Notes: generated by a model not told the origin, from the sequence alone. Positions 32,744 to 42,964 are shown, numbered from the stretch's first letter. The stretch: 64,000 nucleotides of DNA from Bacteroidales bacterium (GCA_017395045.1 JAFPWG010000014.1:62001-126000); one strand, 5' to 3'. Translations and numbers: made by a program.

Positions 32744-32775
32744 CAAAAGTAGGGAAGATTTCGTATATTTGCAAA
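32744..32775 (-). promoter_or_regulatory. Complete -33/-7 promoter of hydG-hydF
   Basis: On the minus strand TTTG (32775-32772) is followed after exactly 20 bases by TACTTTTG (32751-32744), matching TTTG-N19-21-TAnnTTTG. The hydG ATG is 23 bases downstream. Confidence 0.75.
32764..32771 (+). promoter_or_regulatory. -7 box of the small membrane protein-dnaG-metG operon, overlapping the hydG promoter
   Basis: TATATTTG matches TAnnTTTG and lies 25 bases before the ATG at 32797. It abuts the hydG -33 element; the shared TTTGCAAA is a palindrome. The -33 box for this direction is not evident. Confidence 0.5.
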
Positions 32776-32796
32776 CTATCTGTAATCGAGATAAGC

Positions 32797-33102
32797 ATGA
32801 CGCAGAACAACCATACATTGCTGGTTCTGGGCAAGGACCTGCTGTTCATCCTCCTGGCTCTTCTCCTTATCATCAAGGGACGGTTCCTGGGCGCCTTGAT
32901 CGGTGTCCTGGCCCTTGTCTGGTACGGAAGGGACTTCTTGTACCGGGGGAAGGCGCTCTTCCATTCCGCAGCTCCCCAGCGCGACACGGTGGAGCGTCCC
33001 GCCGGGCAGAACCGCCCGGAGAACGCTCCTGTCGAGGACGACGGAAAGATCCAGGTGACGGACCTGTCCGGCGCCAAGGAAGTGGATTTCGAAAAGGAGT
33101 AG
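32797..33102 (+). CDS. Small two-helix membrane protein of unknown function
   Basis: 101 residues. Two closely spaced hydrophobic helices (about 8-27, LLVLGKDLLFILLALLLIIKG, and about 30-45, LGALIGVLALVWYG) are followed by a charged, soluble C-terminal half. No conserved enzyme motif is visible. It is three bases upstream of dnaG on the same transcript. The family is not recognised, and start and frame rest on codon use and the tight operon spacing. Confidence 0.7.
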   Translation: MTQNNHTLLVLGKDLLFILLALLLIIKGRFLGALIGVLALVWYGRDFLYRGKALFHSAAPQRDTVERPAGQNRPENAPVEDDGKIQVTDLSGAKEVDFEKE

Positions 33103-33105
33103 CGA

Positions 33106-35079
33106 ATGATTCCGCAGGAGACGGTGAACCTCATCCTGGACACGGCGCGCGTAGAGGACGTTGTGGGCGATTTCGTGACGCTCAAGCGCCGCGGAAGCAG
33201 CCTGTGGGCCTGCTGCCCCTTCCATAACGAGAAGACGCCGTCCTTCCACGTCGAGCCCTCCCGCGGCATCTACAAGTGCTTCGGCTGCGGCAAGTCCGGA
33301 ACGGCCGTGGGCTTCGTGATGGAGTATGAGAAACTCTCTTACACGGAGGCGCTCAAGTATCTGGCGCGGAAGTATCATATCGAGGTGAAGGAAAAGGAGG
33401 AGACGGCGGAGGACATCGCCGCCCGCCAGCGGAATGAAAGCCTGATGGCGGCCTCCGAGTTCGCATTCAATTTCTACAAGGAACAGCTCGGGACGGAGGA
33501 AGGCCGCGCGATCGGCCTGCAGTATTTCCATACCCGCGGCCTGGAAGACGACACCATCGCCAAGTATGGCCTGGGATGGGCTCCCAAATCCAAGAACGCC
33601 TTCACCGAGGCGGCCGTCAAGGCCGGCTACAAGGCAGAATACCTGACGGAAACCGGCCTTTGCGCCCAGTGGGACGACGGCTCCCTGCACGACCGCTTCT
33701 ACGACCGGGTGATGTTCCCGATCCACTCGGTGAGCGGACGCGTCATCGCCTTTGGCGGCCGCACGCTCCTCACGGACAAATCCGTTGCCAAGTACGTGAA
33801 TTCCAAGGAGTCGGAGATCTATGTCAAGTCCCGCTCCCTGTACGGCATCTATTTCGCCAAGTCGGCCATCTCCAAGGCCGATAAATGCTATCTGGTGGAA
33901 GGCTACCTGGACGTCCTGTCGATGCACCAGCTGGGCATCGTCAACGTCGTGGCCTCCAGCGGCACCTCCCTCACGACGGAGCAGATCCGCCTGATCAAGC
34001 GGTTCACCGAGAACGTGACCATCATGTACGACGGCGACCCGGCGGGCATCCATGCCGCCCTGCGCGGCATCGACATGATCCTCCGGGAGGGCATGAACGT
34101 GAAGGTGGTCCTCATCCCAGACGGGGACGACCCGGACTCCTACGCCCGGAAACACACCCTGGAGGAGGTGGAGGCCTTCATCGCCGCGAACGAGCAGGAC
34201 TTCATCGCCTTCAAGGCGGACCTCCTGCTGGGCGAAGCGGGCAACGACCCGCTGAAGCGGGCGAACCTCATCAACGACATCGCCGACACCGTCGCCGGCA
34301 TCCCCGACGCGGTGAAACGGTCGGTGTATGTCGATGCGGTCTCCGATAAGTTCCGGGTGGAATCCGACATCCTGTTCGACCGGATCCGTCGGACCCGGGA
34401 AGGCATACGCGAAGAGGAAAGGGCGCAGGTGCGGCGTGAGGCGGTCCAGTCCCGCTACCGGGAGGAGACTCCGGCCGCGGAGCAGCAGTACATTCCCGTT
34501 GCCAACGAACTCCGGGCCCTGGAGACGCAGAACCCCCTGGTCGCCGCCTCCGAGCGCGAGCTCCTGGGCTTCCTTCTGACGGACGGCTGTTCCCGGCTGG
34601 AATTCGAGTCCGATTCGGAGTTCTATGACCCCGAGGGCGCCCAGACGGTGGCTGAATTCATCGACACGGCTCTCGCCGGCGACGGCATCTCCTTCCTGAA
34701 CGAGGCCTACCGGCGCACCTACGACAGCTATTTCGCCCTTTACGACGAAGGAAAGCCGCAGGACGCGATCGTCCGCGACCTCCTGAACGGGGCCGACGAT
34801 ACCGTCCGCTTTGTCGCCGCCCAGTTATCGGAAGACAAGTATGAACTGACCGTCAAGAACTTCCAGGCGGCCCTCACCACCCGCGCGTCCTGGCTCGTGA
34901 ACTTCGTCCCGAAGGCCATCCTGGCCTATCACGACAAGCGGCTCCAGTCGGACCAGCTGGTCCTGACGAAGGAACTGGCCACGGCCGACCCCGCCCGCCA
35001 GATGGAGATTTTCGCCCGTCTGTCACGCATCAACGAACTCAAGAAAAAGATCAATATCAAGTTAGGCAGACTCAAATGA
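33106..35079 (+). CDS. dnaG: DNA primase
   Basis: 657 residues. The N-terminal CHC2 zinc domain ([17 protein letters not shown]...[15 protein letters not shown], about 37-65) is followed by the RNA polymerase domain with [11 protein letters not shown] and the Toprim segment [14 protein letters not shown] and [16 protein letters not shown] DnaB-interaction domain of helices ends the protein. DnaG lays RNA primers for replication. It overlaps metG by 4 bp (ATGA), so translation is probably coupled. Confidence 0.98.
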   Translation: MIPQETVNLILDTARVEDVVGDFVTLKRRGSSLWACCPFHNEKTPSFHVEPSRGIYKCFGCGKSGTAVGFVMEYEKLSYTEALKYLARKYHIEVKEKEETAEDIAARQRNESLMAASEFAFNFYKEQLGTEEGRAIGLQYFHTRGLEDDTIAKYGLGWAPKSKNAFTEAAVKAGYKAEYLTETGLCAQWDDGSLHDRFYDRVMFPIHSVSGRVIAFGGRTLLTDKSVAKYVNSKESEIYVKSRSLYGIYFAKSAISKADKCYLVEGYLDVLSMHQLGIVNVVASSGTSLTTEQIRLIKRFTENVTIMYDGDPAGIHAALRGIDMILREGMNVKVVLIPDGDDPDSYARKHTLEEVEAFIAANEQDFIAFKADLLLGEAGNDPLKRANLINDIADTVAGIPDAVKRSVYVDAVSDKFRVESDILFDRIRRTREGIREEERAQVRREAVQSRYREETPAAEQQYIPVANELRALETQNPLVAASERELLGFLLTDGCSRLEFESDSEFYDPEGAQTVAEFIDTALAGDGISFLNEAYRRTYDSYFALYDEGKPQDAIVRDLLNGADDTVRFVAAQLSEDKYELTVKNFQAALTTRASWLVNFVPKAILAYHDKRLQSDQLVLTKELATADPARQMEIFARLSRINELKKKINIKLGRLK

Positions 35080-37250
35080 ACGACCACAAGAGAACCCTCG
35101 TGACCTGTGCGCTTCCGTACGCCAACGGTCCCGTCCATATCGGCCATCTGGCCGGTGCGTATATTCCCGGCGACATCTACGTCCGTTACCTCCGGCTCCG
35201 GGGGGAGGACGTCGTCTTCGTGTGCGGGTCCGACGAACACGGCGTTCCCATCACCATCAAGGCCCGGGCCCAGGGGGTTACCCCGCAGGACATCGTGGAC
35301 AAGTACCACCAGGTGATGAAGGATGCCTTCACGGGTTTGGGCATCAACTTCGACATCTACTCCAGAACCACTTCGAAGGTCCACGACGAGAATGCGTCGG
35401 AGTTCTTCCGCAAGCTGTATGACGACGACAAGTTCATCACCCGGGAGACCGAGCAGTATTACGACGAGGAGGCGAAGACTTTCCTCGCAGACCGTTATAT
35501 CGTGGGAACGTGCCCCAAGTGCGGCAATCCCGGCGCTTACGGTGACCAGTGCGAGAAATGCGGTTCCACGCTGAGCCCGGAAGAGCTGATCGACCCGCGC
35601 TCCGCGCTGTCCGGTTCTACGCCCAAGAAGGTGAAGACCAAGCACTGGTACCTGCCGCTGGACCAGTACGAGCCCTGGCTTCGGGACTGGATCCTGGAGC
35701 AGCACAAGGAGTGGAAGACGAATGTGTATGGCCAGTGCAAGAGCTGGCTGGACGGCGGCCTGCAGCCCCGCGCCGTGAGCCGCGACCTGGACTGGGGCGT
35801 CCCGGTGCCCGTGGAAGGCGCTGAAGGAAAGGTCCTGTATGTCTGGTTCGACGCGCCCATCGGCTATATCTCCAACACCAAGGAACTCCTTCCGGAAAGC
35901 TGGGAGAAATGGTGGAAGGATCCGGAAACCCGCCTCGTCCATTTCATCGGCAAGGACAATATCGTGTTCCACTGCATCGTGTTCCCGTCCATGCTCAAGG
36001 CCTACGGCGACTACGTCCTTCCGGAGAACGTCCCTGCCAATGAGTTCCTGAACCTCGAGGGCGACAAGATCTCCACTTCCCGCAACTGGGCCGTCTGGGT
36101 CCATGAGTATGAGGAACAGTTTCCCGGCCAGGAGGACGTGCTCCGGTACGTGCTTACCGCCAATGCTCCTGAGACCAAGGATAACGACTTCACCTGGAAA
36201 GACTTCCAGCAGCGCAACAACAGCGAGCTCGTCGCGGTGTTCGGCAACTTCGTGAACCGCGCCGCCGTGCTCACGCACAAGTATTTCGGCGGGATGGTGC
36301 CCGAGAACCGGAAGCCCCAGCCCGTCGATGCGGAAACCCTCGCTTCCATCATTCCCTGCAAGGAAGCCCTGGAAAGATACATCGAGACGTTCCATTTCCG
36401 CGAGGCCCTGAAAGAGGCGATGAACATCGCCCGCATCGGCAACAAGTACATCTCCGACATGGAGCCCTGGAAGGTGGCGAAGGAAGACCTGGACCGTACG
36501 GCCTCCATCCTGTACACCTGCCTGCAGATCTGCGCGGACCTCGCCATCGCTTTCGAGCCCTTTACCCCGTTCAGTGCGGAGAAGCTCCGGAGCATCCTCC
36601 GCGTGGGCATCGACGCCGGTACCGACCATCGCGCCGGTGAGGGTGTCCCCACCGTGAACTTCTACAAGCCCGGAGAGGGGAAGGCGCTGCATACGGGGTC
36701 AGTGCCTTCCGAAGGCATCGTCCTGAGCTGGCCGATGCTCGGCGCGCCGGAACTCCTGCCGGCCGGTCACGCCCTCGGCGAAGCCGTCCTGCTGTTCCAG
36801 AAGATCGAAGACAGCGTCGTGGACGCCCAGATCGCCCGCCTCGCGGCCATCAAGGCCGAGCGGGAAGCCGCCGAGGCCGCCAAGGCCGCGGAAGAGGCTG
36901 CGAAGAAGGTGGAGCCGCAGAAGGCCGAAGTGACCTTCGACCAGTTCGGCGCCATGGATATCCGCACTGCCACGGTCCTCGCGGCAGAACGTGTCCCCAA
37001 GACCGACAAGCTCCTGAAACTCACCATCGACACGGGTATCGACACCCGTACCATCGTGTCCGGCATCGCTGAGTACTACAGCCCCGAAGACATGCTGGGC
37101 AAGCAGATCTGCATCCTGGCGAACCTCGCCCCGCGTACCATCCGGGGAATCGAGTCCAAGGGCATGATCCTGATGGCGAAGCAGGGCGACGGCAAGATGC
37201 GCTTCATCACGCCGCAGGAAGTGGTTGCCAACGGCGCTCAGATCGGGTAG
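35076..37250 (+). CDS. metG: Methionyl-tRNA synthetase with C-terminal tRNA-binding domain
   Basis: 724 residues. Class I signatures are HIGH (His21-His24, [12 protein letters not shown]) and the KMSKS equivalent DKISTS (in [15 protein letters not shown]). The zinc knuckle is CPKC...CEKC (about 147-163). An Ala/Glu-rich hinge (about 587-620) leads to an EMAP/Trbp111-type OB domain ([29 protein letters not shown] to the end). The enzyme charges initiator and elongator tRNA-Met. It converges with the SPFH gene, with a 15-bp gap. Confidence 0.98.
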   Translation: MNDHKRTLVTCALPYANGPVHIGHLAGAYIPGDIYVRYLRLRGEDVVFVCGSDEHGVPITIKARAQGVTPQDIVDKYHQVMKDAFTGLGINFDIYSRTTSKVHDENASEFFRKLYDDDKFITRETEQYYDEEAKTFLADRYIVGTCPKCGNPGAYGDQCEKCGSTLSPEELIDPRSALSGSTPKKVKTKHWYLPLDQYEPWLRDWILEQHKEWKTNVYGQCKSWLDGGLQPRAVSRDLDWGVPVPVEGAEGKVLYVWFDAPIGYISNTKELLPESWEKWWKDPETRLVHFIGKDNIVFHCIVFPSMLKAYGDYVLPENVPANEFLNLEGDKISTSRNWAVWVHEYEEQFPGQEDVLRYVLTANAPETKDNDFTWKDFQQRNNSELVAVFGNFVNRAAVLTHKYFGGMVPENRKPQPVDAETLASIIPCKEALERYIETFHFREALKEAMNIARIGNKYISDMEPWKVAKEDLDRTASILYTCLQICADLAIAFEPFTPFSAEKLRSILRVGIDAGTDHRAGEGVPTVNFYKPGEGKALHTGSVPSEGIVLSWPMLGAPELLPAGHALGEAVLLFQKIEDSVVDAQIARLAAIKAEREAAEAAKAAEEAAKKVEPQKAEVTFDQFGAMDIRTATVLAAERVPKTDKLLKLTIDTGIDTRTIVSGIAEYYSPEDMLGKQICILANLAPRTIRGIESKGMILMAKQGDGKMRFITPQEVVANGAQIG

Positions 37251-37265
37251 TCGTACAGACCGGTC

Positions 37266-38135
37266 CTATTTGCTCAGATTGATGAACGGCAGGGCGTTCG
37301 ACCCGTTGTAGGTCGGGAGCTCGCCGTTCCATTTTTCAATGGCGTACTGCTGGACGAGCAGGGCGTTGAGGGAGGCGGCGACCACGCGGTTGTAGTAAGC
37401 CTCACCGTCGCCCTGGATCTTCTGGGCTTCGGCCTCACCTTTCGCCTTGGCGATGGCGATCTTCGCCTCGGCCTCGGCTTCCTTCACTTTGTTCTCGGCC
37501 TTGAGGGCGTTCTGGACGGCCTCGTTCTTGGCGTTGATGGCTTCGGTCAGGGATGCCGGCGGGTCGATCTTCGTCGTGAATTCGCGGACGATGAAGCCTT
37601 CCCGGTTCATGGACTCGTCCAGGCGGGCGCGGACCTCGGTCTCGAACTTCGCGCGGTTGGCCATGAGTTCATCGGAGGTGTAGTTGTTCGCGCAGGTGCG
37701 GTAAGCTTCGAAGATACAGGTGTTTATGTAGCCCATCTCCAGTTCGCGCACCGGCTTGCGGTACTTCACGAAGATGTCCACGGCCTTGTTCTCGTCGATT
37801 TGGTAGGCGAGGGTAGGGGTCATGGAGAAGATGGCGGCATCCTTGGGGTTCACCGTGAAGGGTTCGTAGGTAACGCGCTGGATATAAGTGGGATACTCGA
37901 AGATGCTTTCGGTGATGGGGTTGTACCAGACCCATCCGCGGCAGGTCCCTTCCACGCCGCCGCGGAGCTCGGCGTTGGAAGACCATTTCTTGAACTTGAT
38001 GCCCACTGCCGCCGAGTCGATGGTAGTGCAGCAGGACGCCATCAGGATGATGACCAGGGTCGTGACTCCGAGGGAGATCCAGGTGGCCTTGCCCAGGGAG
38101 AATCTGTGGGGATTGATGGTTTTCGTTGCTTTCAT
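37266..38135 (-). CDS. SPFH/prohibitin family membrane protein
   Basis: 289 residues. One N-terminal membrane segment (about 19-36, WISLGVTTLVIILMASCC) is followed by an SPFH domain (VGIKFKKW, TVNPKDAAIFSMTPTLAYQIDENKAVDIFVKYRKPVRELEMGYINT, about 43-190). A long Ala/Glu/Lys coiled coil (about 195-245) ends at YYNRVVAASLNALLVQQYAIEKW. Such proteins form membrane-associated rings in prohibitin/HflKC-like scaffolds. It lies 20 bp after the M16 peptidase gene, which suggests a protein quality-control role. Confidence 0.9.
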   Translation of the reverse strand: MKATKTINPHRFSLGKATWISLGVTTLVIILMASCCTTIDSAAVGIKFKKWSSNAELRGGVEGTCRGWVWYNPITESIFEYPTYIQRVTYEPFTVNPKDAAIFSMTPTLAYQIDENKAVDIFVKYRKPVRELEMGYINTCIFEAYRTCANNYTSDELMANRAKFETEVRARLDESMNREGFIVREFTTKIDPPASLTEAINAKNEAVQNALKAENKVKEAEAEAKIAIAKAKGEAEAQKIQGDGEAYYNRVVAASLNALLVQQYAIEKWNGELPTYNGSNALPFINLSK

Positions 38136-38155
38136 ATGCGTTGACTGTTAAATGA

Positions 38156-39394
38156 TTACAGATAGATCAGCCGGGAAAGGACGTCCGGGGCGAACAGCCG
38201 GTGGGCCATCTCCTGAAGGGCTTCCGGCGTGACGGCCTCGATGCGGGCGCGGGTTTCTGCGCAGGTGTCGATCCTGCCCCAGGCGAGGAGGCTCTTGCCC
38301 ATGGACAGGCACTGCGCCTCACCGTTGTCGGAGGCGATGGCAAGCTGTCCGAGGAGCTGTTTCCTGGCCGCTTTCAGGGTACGGGCGGAGAGGGGCTCTT
38401 CCTGAAGGCGCCGGAGAATGCGGTCGATGCCGGCGATGCAGCGCTCGAGGTTGGGCTTGTCACAGCCGAAACTGATGGCGACGCTGCCGGTTTCGGCGTA
38501 CTGGGTGTAGGTGCATTCCACGTTGTACACCCATCCGTGCTTTTCCCGCAACTCGCGGCCGAGCAGGGAGTTCGACCCCGGCCCGCCCAGGATATTGCAG
38601 AGCAGGGCCGCCGTAATCCGGTCCTTCTGGTCGTACAGGGACGGGGCGCGGCTGCCGAGGACGGCGTTCACCTCATGATGCCGCTTGTCCACAGTCTTGG
38701 AAAAGGGAGGGAGGGGCTCCAGGGAGGGGAGGGACTGTCGCTCTTCCCCGGATTGTCCCGGGCCCTCGTCCCCGAAAACCTTCTCTACCAGTGCCAAGGC
38801 CCTCTTTTCCAGGATCTTCTCGTCGATGTCGGCGACCAGGGTGAAGGCCATCCTCTCCGGGACGAAAAAGGTCCGGACGAAACGGCGGAGGTCATCTGGG
38901 GTGATGCGTTTCACGGTAGCGGCGGTTCCCAGGATGGGCTTCCCCAGGGGATGACCGTCGAAGAGCATGCCCTCGAACCGGTCGTAAACGTCCTCGTAGG
39001 GATTGTCCTTGTAGGAGATGATTTCGTCCAGCACCACGCCGCGCTCGGTCTCGATTTCGGCGTCGGGGAAGGTGGCCTGCGTCGCGAGTTCGAACAGCAG
39101 GCGGGCGGCCTTGCCCAGGTCCTCTTTCAGGACCGTGGCGTGGATGACGATCTCTTCCTTGGTGGTGTAGGCGTTCAGCTCGCCGCCCAGGCGGTCCAGA
39201 TAACTGTTTATGACAGAGGCGCTTTTCCGCTTCGTGCCGCGGAAGATGGTATGTTCGGCAAAGTGGGCGATGCCACCCGGGAAGCCGGCTTCGTCCCGCG
39301 TTCCGCAGCGGATGCTCAGGGCGCAATAACCCACGGAGGAGCCGCTTCGCCGGACGGCGTAGCGCAGTCCGGAGGGTGCCGTCCCGCTGCGCAT
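38156..39394 (-). CDS. M16 family zinc peptidase
   Basis: 412 residues from the ATG at 39394. The inverted zinc motif HxxEH is His44-Glu47-His48 (GGIAHFAEHTIFRGT). The downstream Glu of the M16 site (ETERGVVLDEI) and the C-terminal R/Y region (GPGSNSLLGRELREKHGWVYNVECTYTQYAETG) are present. This is a processing-peptidase-like subunit with the two-domain M16B layout; periplasmic or cytoplasmic location is unclear because no signal peptide is seen. It overlaps the preceding gene by one base and precedes the SPFH gene in one operon. Confidence 0.93.
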   Translation of the reverse strand: MRSGTAPSGLRYAVRRSGSSVGYCALSIRCGTRDEAGFPGGIAHFAEHTIFRGTKRKSASVINSYLDRLGGELNAYTTKEEIVIHATVLKEDLGKAARLLFELATQATFPDAEIETERGVVLDEIISYKDNPYEDVYDRFEGMLFDGHPLGKPILGTAATVKRITPDDLRRFVRTFFVPERMAFTLVADIDEKILEKRALALVEKVFGDEGPGQSGEERQSLPSLEPLPPFSKTVDKRHHEVNAVLGSRAPSLYDQKDRITAALLCNILGGPGSNSLLGRELREKHGWVYNVECTYTQYAETGSVAISFGCDKPNLERCIAGIDRILRRLQEEPLSARTLKAARKQLLGQLAIASDNGEAQCLSMGKSLLAWGRIDTCAETRARIEAVTPEALQEMAHRLFAPDVLSRLIYL

Positions 39395-40230
39395 TACCGT
39401 TTCCTGGCCATCCGCTTCAGGTCGTCGACGGTGAAGCCGGCGCCGGAACGGGCGGAAACCTTGTGTTTCCGGAGATAGAACAGTGTGTCGGTATCGGCCT
39501 CGAAGAGCATCTGGTAGCTCCAGGTGCCGGCGGACACGGTGTAACTCACCAGGGTGTTGAAGGTGCGGTCGGTATAGACCTTGTCGGCTTCGTCGGCCTC
39601 GCAAAGGATGATGTCTTCGTCCAGATACTTGTCCCGGTCCTTGGCGGAGACCCCTTCAAAGAGGTCCTCCACGGCCAGGTAAATGCGCTTGATGCGGCCT
39701 TTCCGGTCGTAATTGTCGTTGAACCAGCCGGAACCGAGATAGGCGACCTTCTCGGATTCCATCGCCCGGAGGGTGAAGTCCTGGATCCCCTTCACCAGGG
39801 CCGGCAGGAACACCAGTTCGCGGCCGTCGCTGCCTTCCACCGGACACAGGGGAAGGGAAAGGACCTCCGTGCGGAGGACGGCTTTCTCGCCGGTTTCGGC
39901 ACCGCCTTTCTCCAGCGTGAGGAACCGGACCATGGGCGCTTCTTCGCCTTTTGCACGGCCGGATGTCACCAGCAGGAAATAGTAGGCGTCCGATCCCTTC
40001 AGCGTCTCGTATTCGTCCAGGGAGCAGAACTCGAAGGGGGATGCGGTCCACCGGTCCACGACTTCCTGCCGCAGGGCGGCGTCGAGGACTTCTCCTCCGC
40101 TCATCACCACCTTGGTGATCTTGTCGGTGAAGTCGGAGAACTTGTATTTGCGGGTGGTCACTTTGCCCTGCTGGGCCAGTGCGGCGGTGCAGATCCAGAG
40201 CACGGCCAGGATGACAGTCAATCGCTTCAT
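39394..40230 (-). CDS. Exported protein of unknown function
   Basis: 278 residues with a clear signal peptide (MKRLTVILAVLWICTAALAQ). The remainder is mixed alpha/beta with no motif I recognise. It is the first gene of a leftward operon with the M16 peptidase and SPFH proteins. The leader between its -7 box and the ATG is only about 4 bases. No membrane segment beyond the signal is seen. Confidence 0.75.
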   Translation of the reverse strand: MKRLTVILAVLWICTAALAQQGKVTTRKYKFSDFTDKITKVVMSGGEVLDAALRQEVVDRWTASPFEFCSLDEYETLKGSDAYYFLLVTSGRAKGEEAPMVRFLTLEKGGAETGEKAVLRTEVLSLPLCPVEGSDGRELVFLPALVKGIQDFTLRAMESEKVAYLGSGWFNDNYDRKGRIKRIYLAVEDLFEGVSAKDRDKYLDEDIILCEADEADKVYTDRTFNTLVSYTVSAGTWSYQMLFEADTDTLFYLRKHKVSARSGAGFTVDDLKRMARKR

Positions 40231-40234
40231 GCTG

Positions 40235-40242
40235 CAAATATA
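40235..40242 (-). promoter_or_regulatory. -7 box for the exported protein-M16-SPFH operon, adjoining the start codon
   Basis: The minus strand reads TATATTTG, ending 4 bases before the ATG at 40230. With the usual distance from this box to +1 the transcript would begin at or next to the A of the ATG. Confidence 0.45.
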
Positions 40243-40273
40243 ATGTTCCGGCCCATTTTTTCAAAAGAATTCT

Positions 40274-40281
40274 TATCTTTG
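40274..40281 (+). promoter_or_regulatory. -7 box for dnaX, adjoining the start codon
   Basis: TATCTTTG matches TAnnTTTG and ends 6 bases before the dnaX ATG, so any leader would be only about 2 bases long. Confidence 0.5.
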
Positions 40282-40287
40282 TAAGCT

Positions 40288-42054
40288 ATGAGTCAGTATA
40301 TCGTATCGGCACGCAAATACAGGCCGGACTCCTTCGAGACCCTGCTGGGCCAGGATGTCATCGCCCGGACCCTGTCGAACTCCATCAAGCGGGGGCAGCT
40401 CGCCCACGCCTATCTTTTCTGCGGCCCGCGCGGGGTGGGAAAGACCACCACGGCGCGCATTTTCGCGAAAATGATCAACTGCGCCCATCCCGGGCCGGAC
40501 ATGGAGCCGTGCGGACAGTGCGAGTCGTGCGTTTCTTTCCAGGAGGGTCGCTCCTACTGCATCCATGAGCTGGACGCCGCGTCCAACAACAGCGTGGAGG
40601 ACATCAAGGCCCTGATGGAAAAGGTTCAGGTGCCGCCGCAGGTGGGAAAGTACAGCGTGTACATCATCGACGAGGTCCACATGCTTTCGCAGGCTGCCTT
40701 CAATGCCTTCCTCAAGACGCTGGAGGAGCCGCCGGCACATGCCATCTTCATCCTGGCGACCACCGAGAAGCACAAGATCCTGCCCACGATCCTGTCCCGC
40801 TGCCAGACATACGACTTCAACCGCATCGGCATTGCGGACATGGTGAAGAACCTCCGCGGCATCGCCTCCAGGGAGGGTGTCACCATCGACGACGAATCCC
40901 TCCACGTCATCGCCTCCAAGGCCGACGGCGCGATGCGGGATGCCCTCACGATCTTCGACCAGACCGTCGCCTTCTGCGGCACCGAAATCCGGTACGAGGA
41001 CGTGATCCGTAACCTGAACGTCCTGGACTACGAATACAGTTTCTCCATGGTGGAGGATTTCCTCGCCGGTGACTACGGTGCGGCCTTGAAGACTTTTGAC
41101 GAGGTGCTTGCCAAGGGCTTCAACGCCCTGCATTTCGTGGCGGCCCTGAGCACGCATTTCCGCGATCTGGTCGTCGCCCGCACCGCCGGACTGGACGCCT
41201 TGCTGCAGCTCCCGGATTCGCTGAAGAAGCGTTACCGTGAGCAGGCGGAGAAGTGCTCCCTGCAGTTCCTCTACGAGGCCTTGAACGTTACCACTGCCTG
41301 CGAAGCCGGTTACAAGGCGGCCGTGAATCCCCGTCTCCACATCGAGTTCGCCTTGATGAAACTGGCCTTCCTGACCGGGAATCAGGCTGTTCCGCAGGCA
41401 GCGCCCGCCGCGAAGCCTGCTCCTGCCGCAAAACCGGCTCCGGCCGTGAAGCCGGCACCCGCGGTGGAACCTGCCCCTGTCACGGCTCCCGCGCCTGCCG
41501 ACAAGACGGCTGTCGCGCCGAAACCGGTGCCGGAGACCCCGGCGGAACCGACCGCCGTCCAGGCGCCCGAACGCAGGCGGCGTACGCCGAAAACCGGATC
41601 GGCCCTTTCGATGACCGCCATCCTGGAGGAGAAGGAGGAGAAGCCGGCGGAGGAAGCCCCGGTGCAGGTGGTCGATGCCCTTCCGGACGAAGAGGCCATC
41701 CTCGATAAGTGGAAGACCCTGTCGGGGAAATATGCCTCGCGTCCCCGTCTCGCGAACGCCCTTGCCCAGTCCAAGCTCCGGATCGTGGAGGAAAATGGCG
41801 TGAAGTCCGTTTTCTTCTCCGTCTCGAATGCCGCCCAGAAGCAGTGGATCGAAGACAAGCTGCTCCGTGAGCTGGAGAATTCCTTCCGGGAACTGCTTTC
41901 CTGCGTGAAGGTGAATCTCCACGTGGACGACGTTCCGGAGGAAGAGACCGGCGAGAAGATTCCCTACATGCCCGAGGAGAAAGCCCGGGCATTGATGGAA
42001 CAGAACCCTGAAGTCAGAGCGATCGTGGCCGACCTCGGCCTCGATACCAAATAG
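40288..42054 (+). CDS. dnaX: DNA polymerase III subunit gamma/tau
   Basis: 588 residues. The AAA+ clamp-loader core has the P-loop CGPRGVGKTTTARIFAK, a four-cysteine zinc module (CAHPGPDMEPCGQCESC), Walker B IIDEVHMLS and the sensor TTEKHKILPTILSRC. Residues about 370-420 are a Pro/Ala/Lys-rich linker leading to a C-terminal domain like the tau alpha-subunit-binding region. No A-rich slippery heptamer for programmed frameshifting was found, so probably only the full-length form is made. lptB follows 6 bp downstream. Confidence 0.96.
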   Translation: MSQYIVSARKYRPDSFETLLGQDVIARTLSNSIKRGQLAHAYLFCGPRGVGKTTTARIFAKMINCAHPGPDMEPCGQCESCVSFQEGRSYCIHELDAASNNSVEDIKALMEKVQVPPQVGKYSVYIIDEVHMLSQAAFNAFLKTLEEPPAHAIFILATTEKHKILPTILSRCQTYDFNRIGIADMVKNLRGIASREGVTIDDESLHVIASKADGAMRDALTIFDQTVAFCGTEIRYEDVIRNLNVLDYEYSFSMVEDFLAGDYGAALKTFDEVLAKGFNALHFVAALSTHFRDLVVARTAGLDALLQLPDSLKKRYREQAEKCSLQFLYEALNVTTACEAGYKAAVNPRLHIEFALMKLAFLTGNQAVPQAAPAAKPAPAAKPAPAVKPAPAVEPAPVTAPAPADKTAVAPKPVPETPAEPTAVQAPERRRRTPKTGSALSMTAILEEKEEKPAEEAPVQVVDALPDEEAILDKWKTLSGKYASRPRLANALAQSKLRIVEENGVKSVFFSVSNAAQKQWIEDKLLRELENSFRELLSCVKVNLHVDDVPEEETGEKIPYMPEEKARALMEQNPEVRAIVADLGLDTK

Positions 42055-42060
42055 CAGCCT

Positions 42061-42894
42061 ATGAAGTTACGCGCAGAAAACCTTGTGAAGAAATACGGCG
42101 TCCGCACGGTCGTGAAGGGCGTGTCCATGGAAGTGAACCAGGGCGAAATCGTCGGTTTCCTGGGCCCGAACGGCGCCGGCAAGACCACCAGTTTCTATAT
42201 GATCACCGGCCAGATCGTCCCGAACGAGGGCCGCATCTTCATCGACGACGAGGAACTCACCAACCTGCCGATGTACAAGCGCTCCCAGAAGGGCGTCGGC
42301 TACCTGCCGCAGGAAGCCTCCGTTTTCCGGAAGATGTCCGTGGAGGACAATATCCTGTCCGTGATGGAGATGACCAGGATGACCCGCGCGGAGCGGGAGG
42401 AGCGCCTGGAACGGCTCATCGACGAATTCAACCTCTCCAAGGTCCGCAAGTCCCTGGGCATCCAGCTCTCCGGCGGTGAGCGCCGCCGCTGCGAGATCGC
42501 CCGCGCGCTCGCCGTGGATCCGAAGTTCATCCTCCTGGACGAACCGTTCGCCGGTGTGGACCCGATCGCCGTGGAGGACATCCAGTACATCATCGCCAAG
42601 CTCAAATACCGGAACATCGGCGTCATCATCACCGACCATAACGTCGGCGAGACCCTCGCCATCACGGACCGTGCCTACCTCCTGTATGAAGGGACCATCC
42701 TTCAGGAAGGTACGCCGGAGGAGCTTGCCGCCGACGAAGACGTCCGCACCAAATACCTCGGTTCCGGGTTCCGGCTCAAGCGATCCGTCAGCGTGGAGCG
42801 CGCGCGCCGCGAAGCGGAGGCGGACGCCGCCCGCGCTGCGGCCGAAGCCGCCAGGGCTGCGGAATCTTCCGAAAAAGAAGTTCCCGCCGAATAG
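42061..42894 (+). CDS. lptB: Lipopolysaccharide export ABC ATP-binding protein
   Basis: 277 residues. Walker A is [11 protein letters not shown] (about 34-44), the signature [15 protein letters not shown], Walker [13 protein letters not shown] and the H-loop ITDHNV. The pattern [19 protein letters not shown] is typical of LptB. The last 35 residues are an Ala/Glu/Arg-rich extension absent from E. coli LptB. LptB powers LptFG extraction of LPS from the inner membrane; lptFG are not in the window. It follows dnaX by 6 bp. Confidence 0.95.
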   Translation: MKLRAENLVKKYGVRTVVKGVSMEVNQGEIVGFLGPNGAGKTTSFYMITGQIVPNEGRIFIDDEELTNLPMYKRSQKGVGYLPQEASVFRKMSVEDNILSVMEMTRMTRAEREERLERLIDEFNLSKVRKSLGIQLSGGERRRCEIARALAVDPKFILLDEPFAGVDPIAVEDIQYIIAKLKYRNIGVIITDHNVGETLAITDRAYLLYEGTILQEGTPEELAADEDVRTKYLGSGFRLKRSVSVERARREAEADAARAAAEAARAAESSEKEVPAE

Positions 42895-42895
42895 T

Positions 42896-42911
42896 TTGGC
42901 ACACCGCTTGT
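42896..42911 (+). promoter_or_regulatory. Candidate sigma-54 (-24/-12) promoter downstream of lptB
   Basis: TTGGCACACCGCTTGT contains TGGCAC and TTG with the exact GG-N10-G(C/T) spacing; the -12 GC is GT. It points away from lptB towards the hairpin at 42965, so a short RNA of about 70 bases could result. An NtrC-type regulator lies 1.7 kb away. Confidence 0.3.
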
Positions 42912-42964
42912 ATTATACTAAGCCGGTTAGTTTTTAAGTTGGTTTAGTTAATAAGGTACAATAA

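Noticed and set aside
40288-42054. Programmed frameshift producing a short gamma form of DnaX
   Set aside because: No A-AAA-AAG-type slippery sequence with a following hairpin was found.
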